A stretch of 64,000 nucleotides of DNA from Pseudomonas putida (GCF_028682175.1 NZ_JANHKS010000011.1:81577-145576), one strand, 5' to 3'. Positions 8,425 through 17,997 are shown, counted from the stretch's first letter. The notes: a model not told the origin generated them from the sequence alone. Made by a program: numbers and translations.

Positions 8425-9183
8425 TCAATTATCGGCGACCTGCGCATAGGCCTTGGCCGGTTTGCGGTGGTAGAACATCGCCACGCCCACCAGCACCACC
8501 AAGATGCTCAGCAACACCATCGACGATCCCACGGTACCAAAATCCAGCCCGCCTTTTTCATGGGGCTTGGTCAGCACATCGCCCAGGGTCGCGCCGAACG
8601 GCCGGGTCAGCACGAACGCGATCCAGAACAGCGCCACCGACGACAGGCGCGTGGTGTAGTGCAGCACCGCCACCACAGCGATACCCGAACCGATCAACAG
8701 CGCGCCGCCGGCAAAGCCCAGCCCCGAATCGTCCGCCAGGAAATCACCCAGCGCAGTACCCAGGGTGTTGGAAAACAGAATCGCGAACCAGTAGAACAAT
8801 TCCGCCTTCAGCGTCGTCACGCGGCTGACCGACAACGATTTCTCGCTCAGGTACCAGACCGAGAAGATCGCCAGCAGGATGGCCACCAGAATCGCCGAGC
8901 CCGCCGCATACCCCAGTCCTAGCGTGCGATCCATGAAATCGGACATCGTGGTGCCCGCCGTGCTGGTCGACAGAATGACGATCCAGTACAGCGCCGGGTT
9001 GTAACGTTTGGACGCAAGTTGGGTGAGTAAGGTGACGACAAACACGCTGATCAGAATCAGCGAACTCATCAAGTAACCAACGTCCAGGGTCATGGACAGC
9101 AGGTCACCAGCGGTTTCACCCAGCGTCGTGGCGCAGATCTTCATGATCCAGAACGCGAGGGTAATCTGTGGGAGTTTATTCAT
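8425..9183 (-). CDS. DUF347-like repeat membrane protein (COG4705 type)
   Basis: 252 residues with about eight hydrophobic helices. Four internal repeats each carry a T-x-G-x-T/A-x-x-D core: TTLGETAGDLLS, TAGTTMSDFMD, TLGTALGDFLAD and PFGATLGDVLT. This fourfold pattern is that of the DUF347 repeat family of inner-membrane proteins, some annotated as putative transporters. The conserved acidic and Thr residues in each repeat could line a pathway, but no substrate is known. Convergent with the preceding small gene; no operon partner. Confidence 0.8.
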   Translation of the reverse strand: MNKLPQITLAFWIMKICATTLGETAGDLLSMTLDVGYLMSSLILISVFVVTLLTQLASKRYNPALYWIVILSTSTAGTTMSDFMDRTLGLGYAAGSAILVAILLAIFSVWYLSEKSLSVSRVTTLKAELFYWFAILFSNTLGTALGDFLADDSGLGFAGGALLIGSGIAVVAVLHYTTRLSSVALFWIAFVLTRPFGATLGDVLTKPHEKGGLDFGTVGSSMVLLSILVVLVGVAMFYHRKPAKAYAQVADN

Positions 9184-9446
9184 GGGCTATACCGAAATGG
9201 GTCAGACACATTATTAGAAGTGGCGTCTGGCGAGGGCCGACGGGGGGCATAGTCCATTGGCGGGCGTTAAAAGCTGGTCGAATGGAAATGAAAATCCCAT
9301 GAAAGTTACAGTTGGCGACATATCCGCTTTCAGTTTTTTACCGGCGGGCAGCCCTGGCGCTGGCAACGGGTGTAAAATCCGCCGCGGCATTTAAATGGAT
9401 CGAATTGCCGTTTCGACAAGACGTATTTGCTAGAAGGAGATAGACC

Positions 9447-9767
9447 ATGCATGGATACGGGATGTCCGGAGACCTGCTGCACCTGAGCCTTTATCTGCTG
9501 ACCATCGTCGCCTGGCTCTATTTGTGGCTGGTGTGCGTGTTTGGCAGCGTGCCGTTCAGGAAACGGCTGGGCACTCACGCTTTGTTGATCTGCGCGCTGG
9601 GCGTGCCAAGTCTTGCGACTTTCATGGTGGGCGGCGCTGTTGTGCTGTTCGGTCTGGAGTACGTGCTGTGGAGCCTGATGGTCGTCGGCGTGGGAATGCC
9701 GCTGGCGGGGGTTCAACTGGTCAATCGCGACCGGCAAAAGGACGGCTCGGCCCAGGCGCGGCGTTGA
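9447..9767 (+). CDS. Small three-helix membrane protein
   Basis: 106 residues with three hydrophobic segments (about 8-32, 45-62 and 65-88) and a charged C-terminus (NRDRQKDGSAQARR). A consensus AGGAGA ribosome site precedes the ATG, which strongly supports expression. No family recognised. It is convergent with the tsx-like gene at 9818. Confidence 0.7.
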   Translation: MHGYGMSGDLLHLSLYLLTIVAWLYLWLVCVFGSVPFRKRLGTHALLICALGVPSLATFMVGGAVVLFGLEYVLWSLMVVGVGMPLAGVQLVNRDRQKDGSAQARR

Positions 9768-9817
9768 GTGCCGCTTGGCGTGGGCTCCGATCAGACAAAG
9801 CCCACGCCTGCACTGAA

Positions 9818-10606
9818 TTAGAAGAACACTTTTACCAACAGGCTGGCAGTGTTCTGGTCGGTATCGAAGTAACGGGTGTCATTGATCCCGTATTTGTTCG
9901 TCCAGTAGTCATACTCGATACCCACGTACAGCTGGCGCTCTGGCAGGTTCATCGCCTTGCCCAGGTCATATTTGATCTGCGGGTTGAAGTGCAGGTTGGA
10001 GTGGTAGTCGCCCTTGGTGTTGGACTGTTTGTTGTCCACGACCCAGTCCATGAATCCGTCGATCAGAATGTCCGACTTGCCCACCGGAATGGTGTAGGAC
10101 CACACCGGCGTAATCTGCCAGGCGCCGTAACCGGCACGGTGGCCGTCGTTGTAGCGCTTGTAGAAGTTGAGCTGGAAGTAGTCGAAGCCCGGGATGTTCA
10201 GGTCGAAGCCCGGACCGATCAGGTACGACTCGACGTCGCCTTCGCCGAACTCGTAAGTACCCGCCAGCAATACGTCCTTGATCGGGCCCAGCTCGAATTT
10301 CTGACCGAAGATCTTGCCCATCGACAGGCGAGGGGAGAACTCGCCGTACAGGGTGTTGTTGCCCACGCCCGGATCTTTCTTGCCGTTGTAGAAGATGTTG
10401 TCGACGAACAGGAAGTTGTCGCCGTACTTCCAGCCATCCGCGTGCTCGAAAGTGAACGTCTGCTGGATCTCCGGGTTCACGGCAAAGTCCTTGCCGTAGA
10501 GATAGGTCAGGCTGTTGCTCTGCCACTGCAACAGATCGCCCGACATGGCAGGGGCGGCGGCGAGCAGGCTGCCTGCGGCCATCAGGCTGGAAAGTGTACG
10601 GTTCAT
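9818..10606 (-). CDS. Tsx/OmpK-like outer-membrane nucleoside channel
   Basis: 262 residues. A signal peptide (cleaved near AMSG, about 22) is followed by an amphipathic beta-strand pattern with aromatic girdles and a terminal Phe (VKVFF), as in outer-membrane barrels. The mature start DLLQWQSNSLTYLYG and the spacing of FTFEHADGWKYGDNFLFVD fit the nucleoside-specific Tsx family (PF03502). It would admit nucleosides or bases across the outer membrane to the purine permease encoded just upstream (10964-12319). Start supported by GGGAG. A palindrome at 10681-10702 may regulate it. Confidence 0.85.
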   Translation of the reverse strand: MNRTLSSLMAAGSLLAAAPAMSGDLLQWQSNSLTYLYGKDFAVNPEIQQTFTFEHADGWKYGDNFLFVDNIFYNGKKDPGVGNNTLYGEFSPRLSMGKIFGQKFELGPIKDVLLAGTYEFGEGDVESYLIGPGFDLNIPGFDYFQLNFYKRYNDGHRAGYGAWQITPVWSYTIPVGKSDILIDGFMDWVVDNKQSNTKGDYHSNLHFNPQIKYDLGKAMNLPERQLYVGIEYDYWTNKYGINDTRYFDTDQNTASLLVKVFF

Positions 10607-10680
10607 GCATTTACTCCCTAAGGTTTAAAGTCGTTGTCGCTCGGTTGTAACGCTCTGATGTGGCGCTATTTTTTCTAAAT

Positions 10681-10702
10681 AAGTTGTCCATTTGGTCAAC
10701 TT
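10681..10702. promoter_or_regulatory. Imperfect 22-bp palindrome upstream of the tsx-like gene
   Basis: Arms AAGTTGTCCA and TGGTCAACTT match at 9 of 10 positions, separated by TT, about 75 bp before the start codon. The size suits a dimeric regulator. The rest of the 10607-10963 gap shows only a likely promoter and no gene. Confidence 0.5.
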
Positions 10703-10963
10703 GAAGGGTGCAACGAAACCGCGCCCGCAGCCGGAAAAAAGGCCAAAAAGACTCGTCGGCTGTTTTCGCAACAGTCGAGGGAAGAGTGTTTTCAATGCCT
10801 TTTCGAGGGTGCAGCGGGTGATCGGTTAACTAACTTTGCAGTCAGAATCTTGTTGGTGGTCGTTCGACCCTGATTTCGAGCGGCGGCGGAGGATACTGAC
10901 TCGCGCCACCAGGCTCAAGTGCTCCGCGACGGAGCACCTGAATCGACACCAGGTAAACGTTCG

Positions 10964-12319
10964 TCAGTGCGAGTGCACAGGCCCTGCCATGGCCGCGCGT
11001 TCGGCACCGCCGAGCACGTTGAACAGCAGGTTGAGCAGCACGGCGCTCAAGGTCGCCATGGCAATGCCGCTGTGGGTGATAGGCCCCATCCAGTGTGGCA
11101 ACTGGCTGAAGAATTCCGGCCGCACGACCGGGATCAGGCCCATGCCGATGCTGACCGCAACCAGCAACTGGTTGCGACGGTCGGAGATGTCGGCTTCCTG
11201 GAGGATCTTGATACCGGTGGCCGCCACCATGCCGAACATGGCAATGGCCGCGCCGCCGAGCACTGCTGGCGGAATCGACGCCACCAGGTACGCAGCCTTG
11301 GGCAGCAGGCTGAGCAGGATCAGGAAGCCACCGGCAACCATGGTCACCGAGCGGCAACGCACACCGGTCATCTGCACCAGGCCGATGTTCTGGGCGAACG
11401 AGGAGTGGGTGAAGGTGTTGAGGAAACCCGCCAGGAACGACGCTGCCGCATCGCACAGCAGGCCGCGACGCAACATGCCGGGGGTGACTTCGCGGTCGGT
11501 GATCTTGCCCAGTGCCAGGAACATCCCGGTGGACTCGACGAAGATGATCACCACCACCAGGCACATCGACAGGATCGGCGCCAGGCTGAAGGTCGGCATG
11601 CCGAAGTGCATCGGCGTGACCACCTTGACCCACTCGGCCTGGGCCAGGCCGCTCAAGTCGACCATGCCGATGAAGCCCGACAGGATGTAGCCCAGGCCCA
11701 TGCCGATCAGCACCGAGATGTTGACCCAGAAACCGCGCATGAAGCGGTTGATCAGCAGGATGCTGCCCAGCACCAGCGCCGCCACGCCCAGATACACCGG
11801 GTCACCGAAGCTTACGGCCTTGTTGCCGCCGCCCGCCCAGTTGACCGCAACCGGAAACAGCGAAAGGCCAATGGAGGTGATGACGGTACCGGTCACCAGT
11901 GGCGGAAAGAAGCGCACGATTTTCGACATGAACGGGGCGATCAGCATGCCGAAGAAACCGGCAGCGATGGTCGCGCCGAAAATCCCCGGCAAGCCGACGC
12001 CGGGCATGCCGGCCATCGCGACCATGCTGCCGACAGCGGCAAAGCTTGCCCCCATCATCACCGGCATGCGAATCCCCAGCGGGCCGATCCCGAAGGATTG
12101 CACGACCGTGGCGATACCGGCGACCAGGAGGTCTGCGTTGATGAGAAAGGCGATTTCTTCGCGAGACAGGCCAGCGGCCTGACCGATGATCAGCGGCACC
12201 GCGACGGCACCGCCATACATCAGCAGGACGTGTTGCAGGCCCACCAGAATCAGTTGCATCAGTGGCAGGGGCTGTCGTGGTGGCGCAGCAGGGATGCGCG
12301 CGTGAGTTGACTCGGACAT
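10964..12319 (-). CDS. NCS2 uric acid/xanthine permease
   Basis: 451 residues from Met 12319 (GAGGTG 6 nt before). It shows NCS2 hallmarks: the helix-1 QHVLLMYGGAVAVPLI motif, the substrate-site acid in FVESTGMFLALG, and N-x8-N-x-G in NTFTHSSFAQNIGLVQMTG. About 14 membrane segments. This group (UacT/XanQ/UapA type) symports urate or xanthine with protons or sodium. It is separated from the urate oxidase gene puuD only by a REP pair, and both are on the minus strand, so urate is the favoured substrate. Confidence 0.9.
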   Translation of the reverse strand: MSESTHARIPAAPPRQPLPLMQLILVGLQHVLLMYGGAVAVPLIIGQAAGLSREEIAFLINADLLVAGIATVVQSFGIGPLGIRMPVMMGASFAAVGSMVAMAGMPGVGLPGIFGATIAAGFFGMLIAPFMSKIVRFFPPLVTGTVITSIGLSLFPVAVNWAGGGNKAVSFGDPVYLGVAALVLGSILLINRFMRGFWVNISVLIGMGLGYILSGFIGMVDLSGLAQAEWVKVVTPMHFGMPTFSLAPILSMCLVVVIIFVESTGMFLALGKITDREVTPGMLRRGLLCDAAASFLAGFLNTFTHSSFAQNIGLVQMTGVRCRSVTMVAGGFLILLSLLPKAAYLVASIPPAVLGGAAIAMFGMVAATGIKILQEADISDRRNQLLVAVSIGMGLIPVVRPEFFSQLPHWMGPITHSGIAMATLSAVLLNLLFNVLGGAERAAMAGPVHSH

Positions 12320-12397
12320 GCAACACCTCATTTGTTCTTATTTTTGAGTACGCCCGTTGCGGCTGGGCGGTGGAACCTCGACTTCGGCAAACACGCC

Positions 12398-12490
12398 CCT
12401 GTAGGAGTGAGCTTGCTCGCGATAGCGGTGAGTCAGTCGACAATGATGAAACTGTCAGACCGCGATCGCGAGCAAGCTCACTCCTACAGG
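12398..12490. repeat. REP inverted pair (TAGGAGTGAGC family)
   Basis: CCTGTAGGAGTGAGCTTGC and its reverse complement between the urate permease and puuD; same unit as at 2277. Confidence 0.9.
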
Positions 12491-12539
12491 GATCGGCGAC
12501 ATCAGGCAGATCCGGGGCATCAAGCGACGCCCCCTTACA

Positions 12540-13838
12540 TCAGTTCGTCTGGGCCCCCTTGTCGATCCACTGCCCCAGCAGGTCACGTTCCTGCTGGGTC
12601 ATCTGGGTGATGTTGCCCAGTGGCATGATCTGCGCAGTCACGGCCTGGGCCTGGATGCGCGGGGCCAGTTGCTGGATCTGCTGCGGGGTGTCGAACATGA
12701 TCCCGGCCGGCGCACTGCTGAACAGCGGGCTGGTCGGTTTGGCCGAATGACAGACCGCGCAGCGTTCCTGAATCACGCTGTGCACCTTGTTGAAATCCAC
12801 GCCGCCGGCATTGCTCGCCTGTGCCGGTTGCTCAGCTGGGGCGGGGGCTTTTGCAGGTTGCGGTTCGTCGGCGCGATGACCACCGATGGCGGTAGCAGGC
12901 AGCGGCTGGTACTCGATCTTCGCCACGTCAGGCGCCTTGGCCATCTGCGCAGGGCCTGTGACATAGGCCAGGCAGATCATCCCCAGTGCGCCGACCGGCA
13001 GTGCCCAGGCGAACTTATTGCTGTCGTGACGGGTGTTGAAGTAGTGACGCACCAACACCGCACACACCGCGATCGCCGCCAGGATCAGCCAGTTGTACTG
13101 GCTGCCGTAGGTGCTCGGGAAGTGGTTGCTGATCATGATGAACAGCACAGGCAGCGTGAAGTAGTTGTTGTGACGCGAACGCAGCAGGCCTTTGGCTGGC
13201 AGCGTCGGGTCCGGCGTACGGTTCTCGGCGATGGCCGCAACCAGTGCGCGCTGCGCTGGCATGATGATGCGGAACACGTTGCCGACCATGATGGTGCCCA
13301 TGATCGCGCCGGTGTGCAGGTATGCACCACGGCCACTGAACACCTGGGTGAAGCCATAGCATGCCCCGATGACCAGCACGAACAGCACCAGGCCCAGCAG
13401 GCCAGGGCGCTTGCCCAGTGGCGAGTCGCAGAGCAAATCGTAGATGAACCAGCTGGCGACCAGGGCGCCGACGCCGATGGCGATGCCTTCGCCGCCGGTC
13501 AGTGTGCTGCCGGGCGCGAGCAGGTAAAGCGTGGGGTTGGAGTAGAACACGATGCACAGCAGCACGATGCCCGACATCCAGGTCCAGTAGGCTTCCCATT
13601 TGAACCAGTGCAGGTTGTCCGGCATGGTCGGCGGGGCAAGCTTGTATTTTTCCAGGTGGTAGATACCGCCGCCGTGGATCGCCCACAGGTCACCCGACAG
13701 CCCGTCGCGCGGCTTGGCGCGGTTGAGGTTGTTCTCCAGCCAGACGAAGTAGAAGGATGCGCCGATCCAGGCGATCCCGACGATCATGTGAATCCAGCGC
13801 ACGCCCAGATTCAGCCATTCCATCAGATGTGCAGCCAC
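12540..13838 (-). CDS. puuD: Urate hydroxylase PuuD with C-terminal cytochrome c domain
   Basis: 432 residues. The N-terminal part (about 1-310) has eight or so membrane helices with conserved His residues (WIHMIVGIAWIGASFYFVWLE, GGGIYHLEKY). A linker rich in Pro and Ala leads to a cytochrome c domain with heme motif CAVCH (360-364) and a likely Met ligand near 405. This is the PuuD architecture: a membrane urate oxidase that makes 5-hydroxyisourate and passes electrons to its own heme rather than to oxygen as peroxide. The start is GTG at 13838; ATG at 13823 is possible. The next three steps are encoded close by. Confidence 0.93.
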   Translation of the reverse strand: MAAHLMEWLNLGVRWIHMIVGIAWIGASFYFVWLENNLNRAKPRDGLSGDLWAIHGGGIYHLEKYKLAPPTMPDNLHWFKWEAYWTWMSGIVLLCIVFYSNPTLYLLAPGSTLTGGEGIAIGVGALVASWFIYDLLCDSPLGKRPGLLGLVLFVLVIGACYGFTQVFSGRGAYLHTGAIMGTIMVGNVFRIIMPAQRALVAAIAENRTPDPTLPAKGLLRSRHNNYFTLPVLFIMISNHFPSTYGSQYNWLILAAIAVCAVLVRHYFNTRHDSNKFAWALPVGALGMICLAYVTGPAQMAKAPDVAKIEYQPLPATAIGGHRADEPQPAKAPAPAEQPAQASNAGGVDFNKVHSVIQERCAVCHSAKPTSPLFSSAPAGIMFDTPQQIQQLAPRIQAQAVTAQIMPLGNITQMTQQERDLLGQWIDKGAQTN

Positions 13839-13886
13839 AGTCTTTACCGTTAGTCTTCTGCCACTTAGCGAGCAGTCAGACCCTCT

Positions 13887-14390
13887 TTATTGTTGGGGAT
13901 CGAGAATCATCTTCTGACTCTCTTCGAAGAAATGCTCATCGCAGTTATTGCCACTGCCACTGCGATCAACCACCAGGAAGTCATCCCGCTTTTCGATCGT
14001 CAGCACCGGGTGGTGCCAGACGCCGCGATGGTAATTAACACCCTGCCTGCCATTGGTGATGAAGGCGCGGGTCAACTCTGGTTCAGGAACATCGCCAAAT
14101 GGCGCGACCACGACCAGAAAAGGGTTGCCGAGCAGCGGAATGAAAGCCTGGCTGCCCAGCGGATGGCGCTCCAGCATGCTCACGGTCAGCGGCATGTCCT
14201 GCGCGTCGGCGCGGAAGATGCTGATGATCGCGTTATCGTCCGGCGTTGTCGTTTCAACGGTCGCCAGCTTGTGAAAGCGCATGGTCGAGCCGTTGTTGAT
14301 CATGAAATGATCGCTGCCATCGGTTTCGATGACATCACCGAAAGGGGCGAAGGCTTCTTTGGTCAACGGCTCGATAATCAGTTTGCGCAT
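13887..14390 (-). CDS. allA: Ureidoglycolate lyase
   Basis: 167 residues, the usual AllA length, one cupin-like domain. Motifs include FAPFGDVIE, the STMRFHKLA core, FIPLLGNPFLVVVAP and the Gly/His strand GVNYHRGVWHHPVL. It splits ureidoglycolate to glyoxylate and urea, the last step of allantoate degradation by the urea-releasing route. It lies downstream of the allantoicase gene on the same strand, with a REP pair between them, so the two may be partly uncoupled. Confidence 0.95.
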   Translation of the reverse strand: MRKLIIEPLTKEAFAPFGDVIETDGSDHFMINNGSTMRFHKLATVETTTPDDNAIISIFRADAQDMPLTVSMLERHPLGSQAFIPLLGNPFLVVVAPFGDVPEPELTRAFITNGRQGVNYHRGVWHHPVLTIEKRDDFLVVDRSGSGNNCDEHFFEESQKMILDPQQ

Positions 14391-14442
14391 GCGGATTCTT
14401 CTGTTCTCAAGTTCAGTGATGGATCTGCGATCCTGCTGTCTT

Positions 14443-14533
14443 CTGTGGGAGCGGGCTCGCCCGCGAAAGCGTTGTGCCGGTCAACACATGGTTTGCAGAC
14501 ATATCGCCTTCGCGGGCAAGCCCGCTCCCACAG
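14443..14533. repeat. REP inverted pair (TGTGGGAGCGGGC family)
   Basis: CTGTGGGAGCGGGCTCGCCC and its near-inverse, between allA and alc. One arm has a C for T change. Confidence 0.88.
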
Positions 14534-14550
14534 GGTCGGTCAGCTGCTCG

Positions 14551-15546
14551 TTACTTGGCTACTTTGCCGAGCACACGCAAGCGGCTCACACCACCATCCG
14601 GGAACACGTTCAGGCGGATGTGGGTGATCGGGCCCAGCTTGTTGATCTGCTCGACGAAGCTGTGCTCGGCGTGCATCTGCAGCTTCTGGCTCGGCAGCAG
14701 TTCGCGCCAGAACAGGCTCTGGGTTTCGATCTGGCTGTCGGTGCCGCCTTTGACGAATGCGCCCTGGATCGAGCAGCTGTCCGGGTAGTTGCCCTTGAAG
14801 TGCAGGGTGTCGACGACGATCTGCTCGACTTCACCGGCATGCCCCAGCGCCACGATCACCCAGTCATTGCCTGGCGTGCGACGACGCGCAGTTTCCCAGC
14901 CGTCGCCCATGTTGATGCCACGGCCCGGGTTGAGGATGTTGCTCATGCGGCCGAAGTGCTCGTCGGAGCAGGCCAGCGCGCGGCCGCCATTCAGGGCTGC
15001 GGCCAGGTCCACTTGCTCGTTGTCGCCAACGGCCGACCAGTCGCGGTGCGGCACGCCGTACACGCGCAGGCGCGCCACGCCGCCGTCCGGGTAGATGTTG
15101 AAACGCAGGTGGCTGTAGGCCTTGGCGTCGCTGATTTCGTGGTAGTGGTGGCTGTCGCCCTTGAGCTCCACGGCCGCCAGCACTTCAGTCCACACGGTGT
15201 TCTCGTCCGGTTCGCCCGAGGCCAGGAAGCAGCCTTCCAGGGACGCCGATGGCGGGTAGTTGCCGGTGAAGAACGAGGTGTCGATGTCCACGCCCTTGAT
15301 CGAACCTGCCACACCCAGGCGGATCACCGCGCTGTCATAACCTTCGAAACGCTTGCGGCGCGATTCCCAGCCGTCCATCCACTTGCCGTTGTCGTCGAAC
15401 ACGCCTTCTTTCCACACAGCCGGGGTCGGCTGGAACAGGCGGTTGGCATCGGCGAACCAGTCGTCGGTGACGGAGATGATCTTGGTGCCCAGACGTGCAT
15501 CGGCCAGGTTGACGAATTTCTCGAAGGGTACGGCGTAAGCTTTCAT
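14551..15546 (-). CDS. alc: Allantoicase
   Basis: 331 residues from ATG 15546, the normal family length. The longer frame adds 51 residues of low-complexity sequence and is rejected. It has two similar beta-sandwich halves, visible as paired motifs: [27 protein letters not shown] and [25 protein letters not shown]. Each half is followed by an [21 protein letters not shown] strand (second copy [17 protein letters not shown]). The enzyme hydrolyses allantoate to ureidoglycolate and urea. It follows puuE and uraD on the same strand and precedes allA, in pathway order. Confidence 0.95.
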   Translation of the reverse strand: MKAYAVPFEKFVNLADARLGTKIISVTDDWFADANRLFQPTPAVWKEGVFDDNGKWMDGWESRRKRFEGYDSAVIRLGVAGSIKGVDIDTSFFTGNYPPSASLEGCFLASGEPDENTVWTEVLAAVELKGDSHHYHEISDAKAYSHLRFNIYPDGGVARLRVYGVPHRDWSAVGDNEQVDLAAALNGGRALACSDEHFGRMSNILNPGRGINMGDGWETARRRTPGNDWVIVALGHAGEVEQIVVDTLHFKGNYPDSCSIQGAFVKGGTDSQIETQSLFWRELLPSQKLQMHAEHSFVEQINKLGPITHIRLNVFPDGGVSRLRVLGKVAK

Positions 15547-15595
15547 TCTTTTTGTCTGCCTTTTATTGATGGCGTGGGAGAAGGTCGGTTGGGGC

Positions 15596-16111
15596 TCAAA
15601 GTGTCTGCAATCGGAACAGCGCGATCTTGTTGATTTCGGCCAGGGCGCAGGCGAACTCGGTTTGGGCCGAGTTGTGAATGCGCGTCTCGAATGCCGCAAG
15701 AATCTGATGCCGGTTGCTGCCCTTGACCGCCATGATGAAGGGGAACGCGAACTTGGCCTTGTAGGCGTCGTTCAGCTCGGTGAAGCGTGCAAACTCTTCA
15801 GCCGTGCATTGGTGGATACCGGCGCCAGCCTGTTCGTTGGTGCTGGCTTCGGTCAGTTGGCCTTGCACGGCGGCTTTGCCGGCAAGATCCGGGTGAGCGT
15901 TGATCAGCGCCAGTTGCGTGGCGTGATCGGCGCTCAACAGGATGTCGCTCATACGGGCATGCAGGACGTCGACGTCGTCGATGTCGCTGCCGTGGCCCAG
16001 GTCATAGGCCTTTTCGGCGACCCAGGGCGAATGCTCGTAGATGTCGGCGAAGGCTTTGACGAAGTCTTCGCGGGTAAGGGATGAAGGCGTCAGGCTCTGG
16101 AAGCGGCTCAT
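15596..16111 (-). CDS. uraD: OHCU decarboxylase
   Basis: 171 residues. It carries the family signatures HPDLAGK (His of the active site), the SxxEQ-like STNEQAGAG and the FPFIMAVKG segment. It decarboxylates 2-oxo-4-hydroxy-4-carboxy-5-ureidoimidazoline stereospecifically to S-allantoin. Its start codon overlaps the stop of puuE by four bases, so the two are co-translated and it works just before PuuE in the pathway. Confidence 0.95.
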   Translation of the reverse strand: MSRFQSLTPSSLTREDFVKAFADIYEHSPWVAEKAYDLGHGSDIDDVDVLHARMSDILLSADHATQLALINAHPDLAGKAAVQGQLTEASTNEQAGAGIHQCTAEEFARFTELNDAYKAKFAFPFIMAVKGSNRHQILAAFETRIHNSAQTEFACALAEINKIALFRLQTL

Positions 16112-17049
16112 TTGGCGGCTCCCTTCACAGAGTGGGGCTGGAAAGGATGCACATCATGCCAGTGGCGGGCGATCTCGACGCGGCGGGCGAACCACACCTG
16201 CTCATGGCCTTTGACGTATTCAAGGAAACGCTGCAGCGAGGCCAGGCGGGCAGGGCGGCCGATCAGGCGGCAGTGCAGGCCGATGGAAAGCATCTTCGGC
16301 GCCTCGGCCCCTTCGGCGTAGAGCACGTCGAAGGCGTCTTTCAAGTAATCGAAAAAGTCGTCGCCCTTGTTGAAACCCTGCACCTGGGTGAAGCGCATGT
16401 CGTTGGTGTCGAGGGTGTAGGGAATCACCAGGTGCGGCTTGCCGGTGCTGTTGTTCGGTTCCCAGTAGGGCAGGTCGTCGTCGTAGGTGTCGCAGTCGTA
16501 GAGAAAGCCGCCTTCTTCCATCACCAGGCGACGGGTGTTGGGGCCGGTGCGACCGGTGTACCAGCCCAGCGGGCGCTCGCCGGTGAGCTCGGTGAGGATG
16601 CGGATCGCTTCGAGCATATGCTCACGTTCCTGGGCCTCGTCCATGTTCTGGTAGTCGATCCAGCGGTAGCCGTGGCTGCAGATCTCGTGGCCGGCTTCGA
16701 CCATCGCGCGAATCACGTCCGGGTGACGCTGGGCGGCCATGGCCACGGCGAAGATGGTCAGCGGGATATCGAACTGCTTGAACAGCTTGAGGATGCGCCA
16801 CACGCCGGCACGGCTGCCGTATTCGTACAGCGACTCCATGCTCATGTTGCGCTGGCCTTGCAGCGGCTGGGCGGCGACCATCTCGGACAGGAAGGCTTCG
16901 GATTCCTTGTCACCGTGCAGGATGTTGCGCTCGCCGCCTTCCTCGTAATTGAGTACGAACGACAGCGCGATCCGGGCATTGCCTGGCCAGTGTGGGTGGG
17001 GCGGGTTACTGCCGTAACCGATCAGGTCGCGTGGATAGTCGGCGCTCAC
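16108..17049 (-). CDS. puuE: Allantoinase PuuE (polysaccharide-deacetylase-like)
   Basis: 313 residues of the metal-independent PuuE type rather than the amidohydrolase AllB. The fold is NodB-like, with RIALSFVLNYEEGGERNILHGD, IFAVAMAAQRHPDVIRAMVEAGHEICSHGYRW and GWYTGRTGPNTRRLV. It opens allantoin to allantoate. The start is GTG with GGAA upstream. First gene of a minus-strand run puuE-uraD-alc-allA-puuD. A TTGTATACAA palindrome at 17128 lies 79 bp before the start and probably controls the run. Confidence 0.95.
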   Translation of the reverse strand: MSADYPRDLIGYGSNPPHPHWPGNARIALSFVLNYEEGGERNILHGDKESEAFLSEMVAAQPLQGQRNMSMESLYEYGSRAGVWRILKLFKQFDIPLTIFAVAMAAQRHPDVIRAMVEAGHEICSHGYRWIDYQNMDEAQEREHMLEAIRILTELTGERPLGWYTGRTGPNTRRLVMEEGGFLYDCDTYDDDLPYWEPNNSTGKPHLVIPYTLDTNDMRFTQVQGFNKGDDFFDYLKDAFDVLYAEGAEAPKMLSIGLHCRLIGRPARLASLQRFLEYVKGHEQVWFARRVEIARHWHDVHPFQPHSVKGAAK

Positions 17050-17127
17050 TGCAATCTTCCTTATCTACGTGTTGTCTGTGGCAGTGGTCGGGTCGAACCT
17101 GGCAGGACCACTGCGGCGATGGATAGA

Positions 17128-17137
17128 TTGTATACAA
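17128..17137. promoter_or_regulatory. Candidate GntR-type operator before puuE
   Basis: Perfect 10-bp palindrome TTGTATACAA in an AT-rich segment. Same core as at 20363-20372 and close to 4467, 17324 and 20467. Confidence 0.6.
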
Positions 17138-17323
17138 CTTTATTTACTATTTGTAACCCTGTTTTTTCGCCTTTCTGCTGCCGTACATCACCCCACTGTA
17201 CGTAGCAAGAAACTTGCCTGAGTGGTCAGGTTAAGCTGAAAAAACGCAGCAATATCCGCGATGCCCGGGAAATCAGGCTCCAACAGGATGGCCGGGCGGA
17301 TAGGGTCAAAAAAGCCATTTTAA

Positions 17324-17333
17324 TTGTGTACAA
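17324..17333. promoter_or_regulatory. Candidate GntR-type operator before hiuH
   Basis: TTGTGTACAA set in AATTGTGTACAATT, one base pair off a perfect palindrome, about 100 bp before the hydroxyisourate hydrolase start. The 17050-17435 gap holds this site, the puuE site and divergent promoters, no gene. Confidence 0.55.
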
Positions 17334-17435
17334 TTTTCGCAGAAAGTGTCTTAATCGCTCATCGCCCGCATCTTTCAGGCCCTGAATGAGTGCGCGCCTA
17401 TACCCCAACCATCCAAAAAGAGGCACTGACACGCC

Positions 17436-17789
17436 ATGGGACGATTGACCACACACGTGCTGGACGCCGCGCATGGCTGCCCCGGCAGTGACATCCGCGT
17501 TGCCCTGTATCGCATAGAGGGCGAGCGCCTGGAAAAGATCGCCGAGACCCGCACCAACGCCGACGGCCGCTGCGATGCGCCGTTGCTGCAAGGTGAGGAT
17601 TACCGTTCCGGTGTCTATCAACTGCAATTCAGCGCCGGCGACTACTACCGCGCCAAGGGCGTGAAGCTGGGTGAGCAGCCGTTTCTGGACGAAGTGGTGC
17701 TGCGTTTCGGCATCGATGCCGGCCAGGACCACTACCACGTGCCCCTGCTGATTTCGCCGTACAGCTACTCGACCTATCGCGGTAGCTGA
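17436..17789 (+). CDS. hiuH: 5-hydroxyisourate hydrolase (transthyretin-like)
   Basis: 117 residues, the standard length. It begins [14 protein letters not shown] and ends with the diagnostic YRGS tetrapeptide. The active-site His near residue 7, an Arg in the central region and [16 protein letters not shown] are present. It hydrolyses the PuuD product 5-hydroxyisourate to OHCU, the substrate of UraD. Transcribed divergently from puuE, with a candidate operator for each in the shared gap, then closed by a terminator at 17835. Confidence 0.96.
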   Translation: MGRLTTHVLDAAHGCPGSDIRVALYRIEGERLEKIAETRTNADGRCDAPLLQGEDYRSGVYQLQFSAGDYYRAKGVKLGEQPFLDEVVLRFGIDAGQDHYHVPLLISPYSYSTYRGS

Positions 17790-17834
17790 TTCAACCGCTT
17801 GACCCGCTTCATCGCACTGCCCCTGTTCCTCATT

Positions 17835-17862
17835 GCCCGCCCCACACTGCGGGCTTTTTTTT
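17835..17862 (+). terminator. Intrinsic terminator after hiuH
   Basis: GCCCGC and GCGGGC flank an 8-nt loop and are followed by eight T residues. Confidence 0.9.
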
Positions 17863-17888
17863 GCCCGAAACATGGCAACACACACATC

Positions 17889-17981
17889 CCGTAGCAGCAC
17901 GGCTTGCCGGCGGGAGCGGTGTGCCAGACAGCTCATCTGTGACTGACACACCGTCCCCGCCGGCAAGCCGTGCTGCTACGG
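17889..17981. repeat. REP inverted pair (CCGTAGCAG family)
   Basis: CCGTAGCAGCACGGCTTGCC and its inverse copy ending CTGCTACGG. Confidence 0.9.
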
Positions 17982-17997
17982 AACTGTGTTGAAGGAC

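Noticed and set aside
15547..15699. N-terminal extension of allantoicase to 15699
   Set aside because: The extra 51 residues are Arg/Pro/Ser-rich and unlike the family; ATG 15546 gives the standard length.
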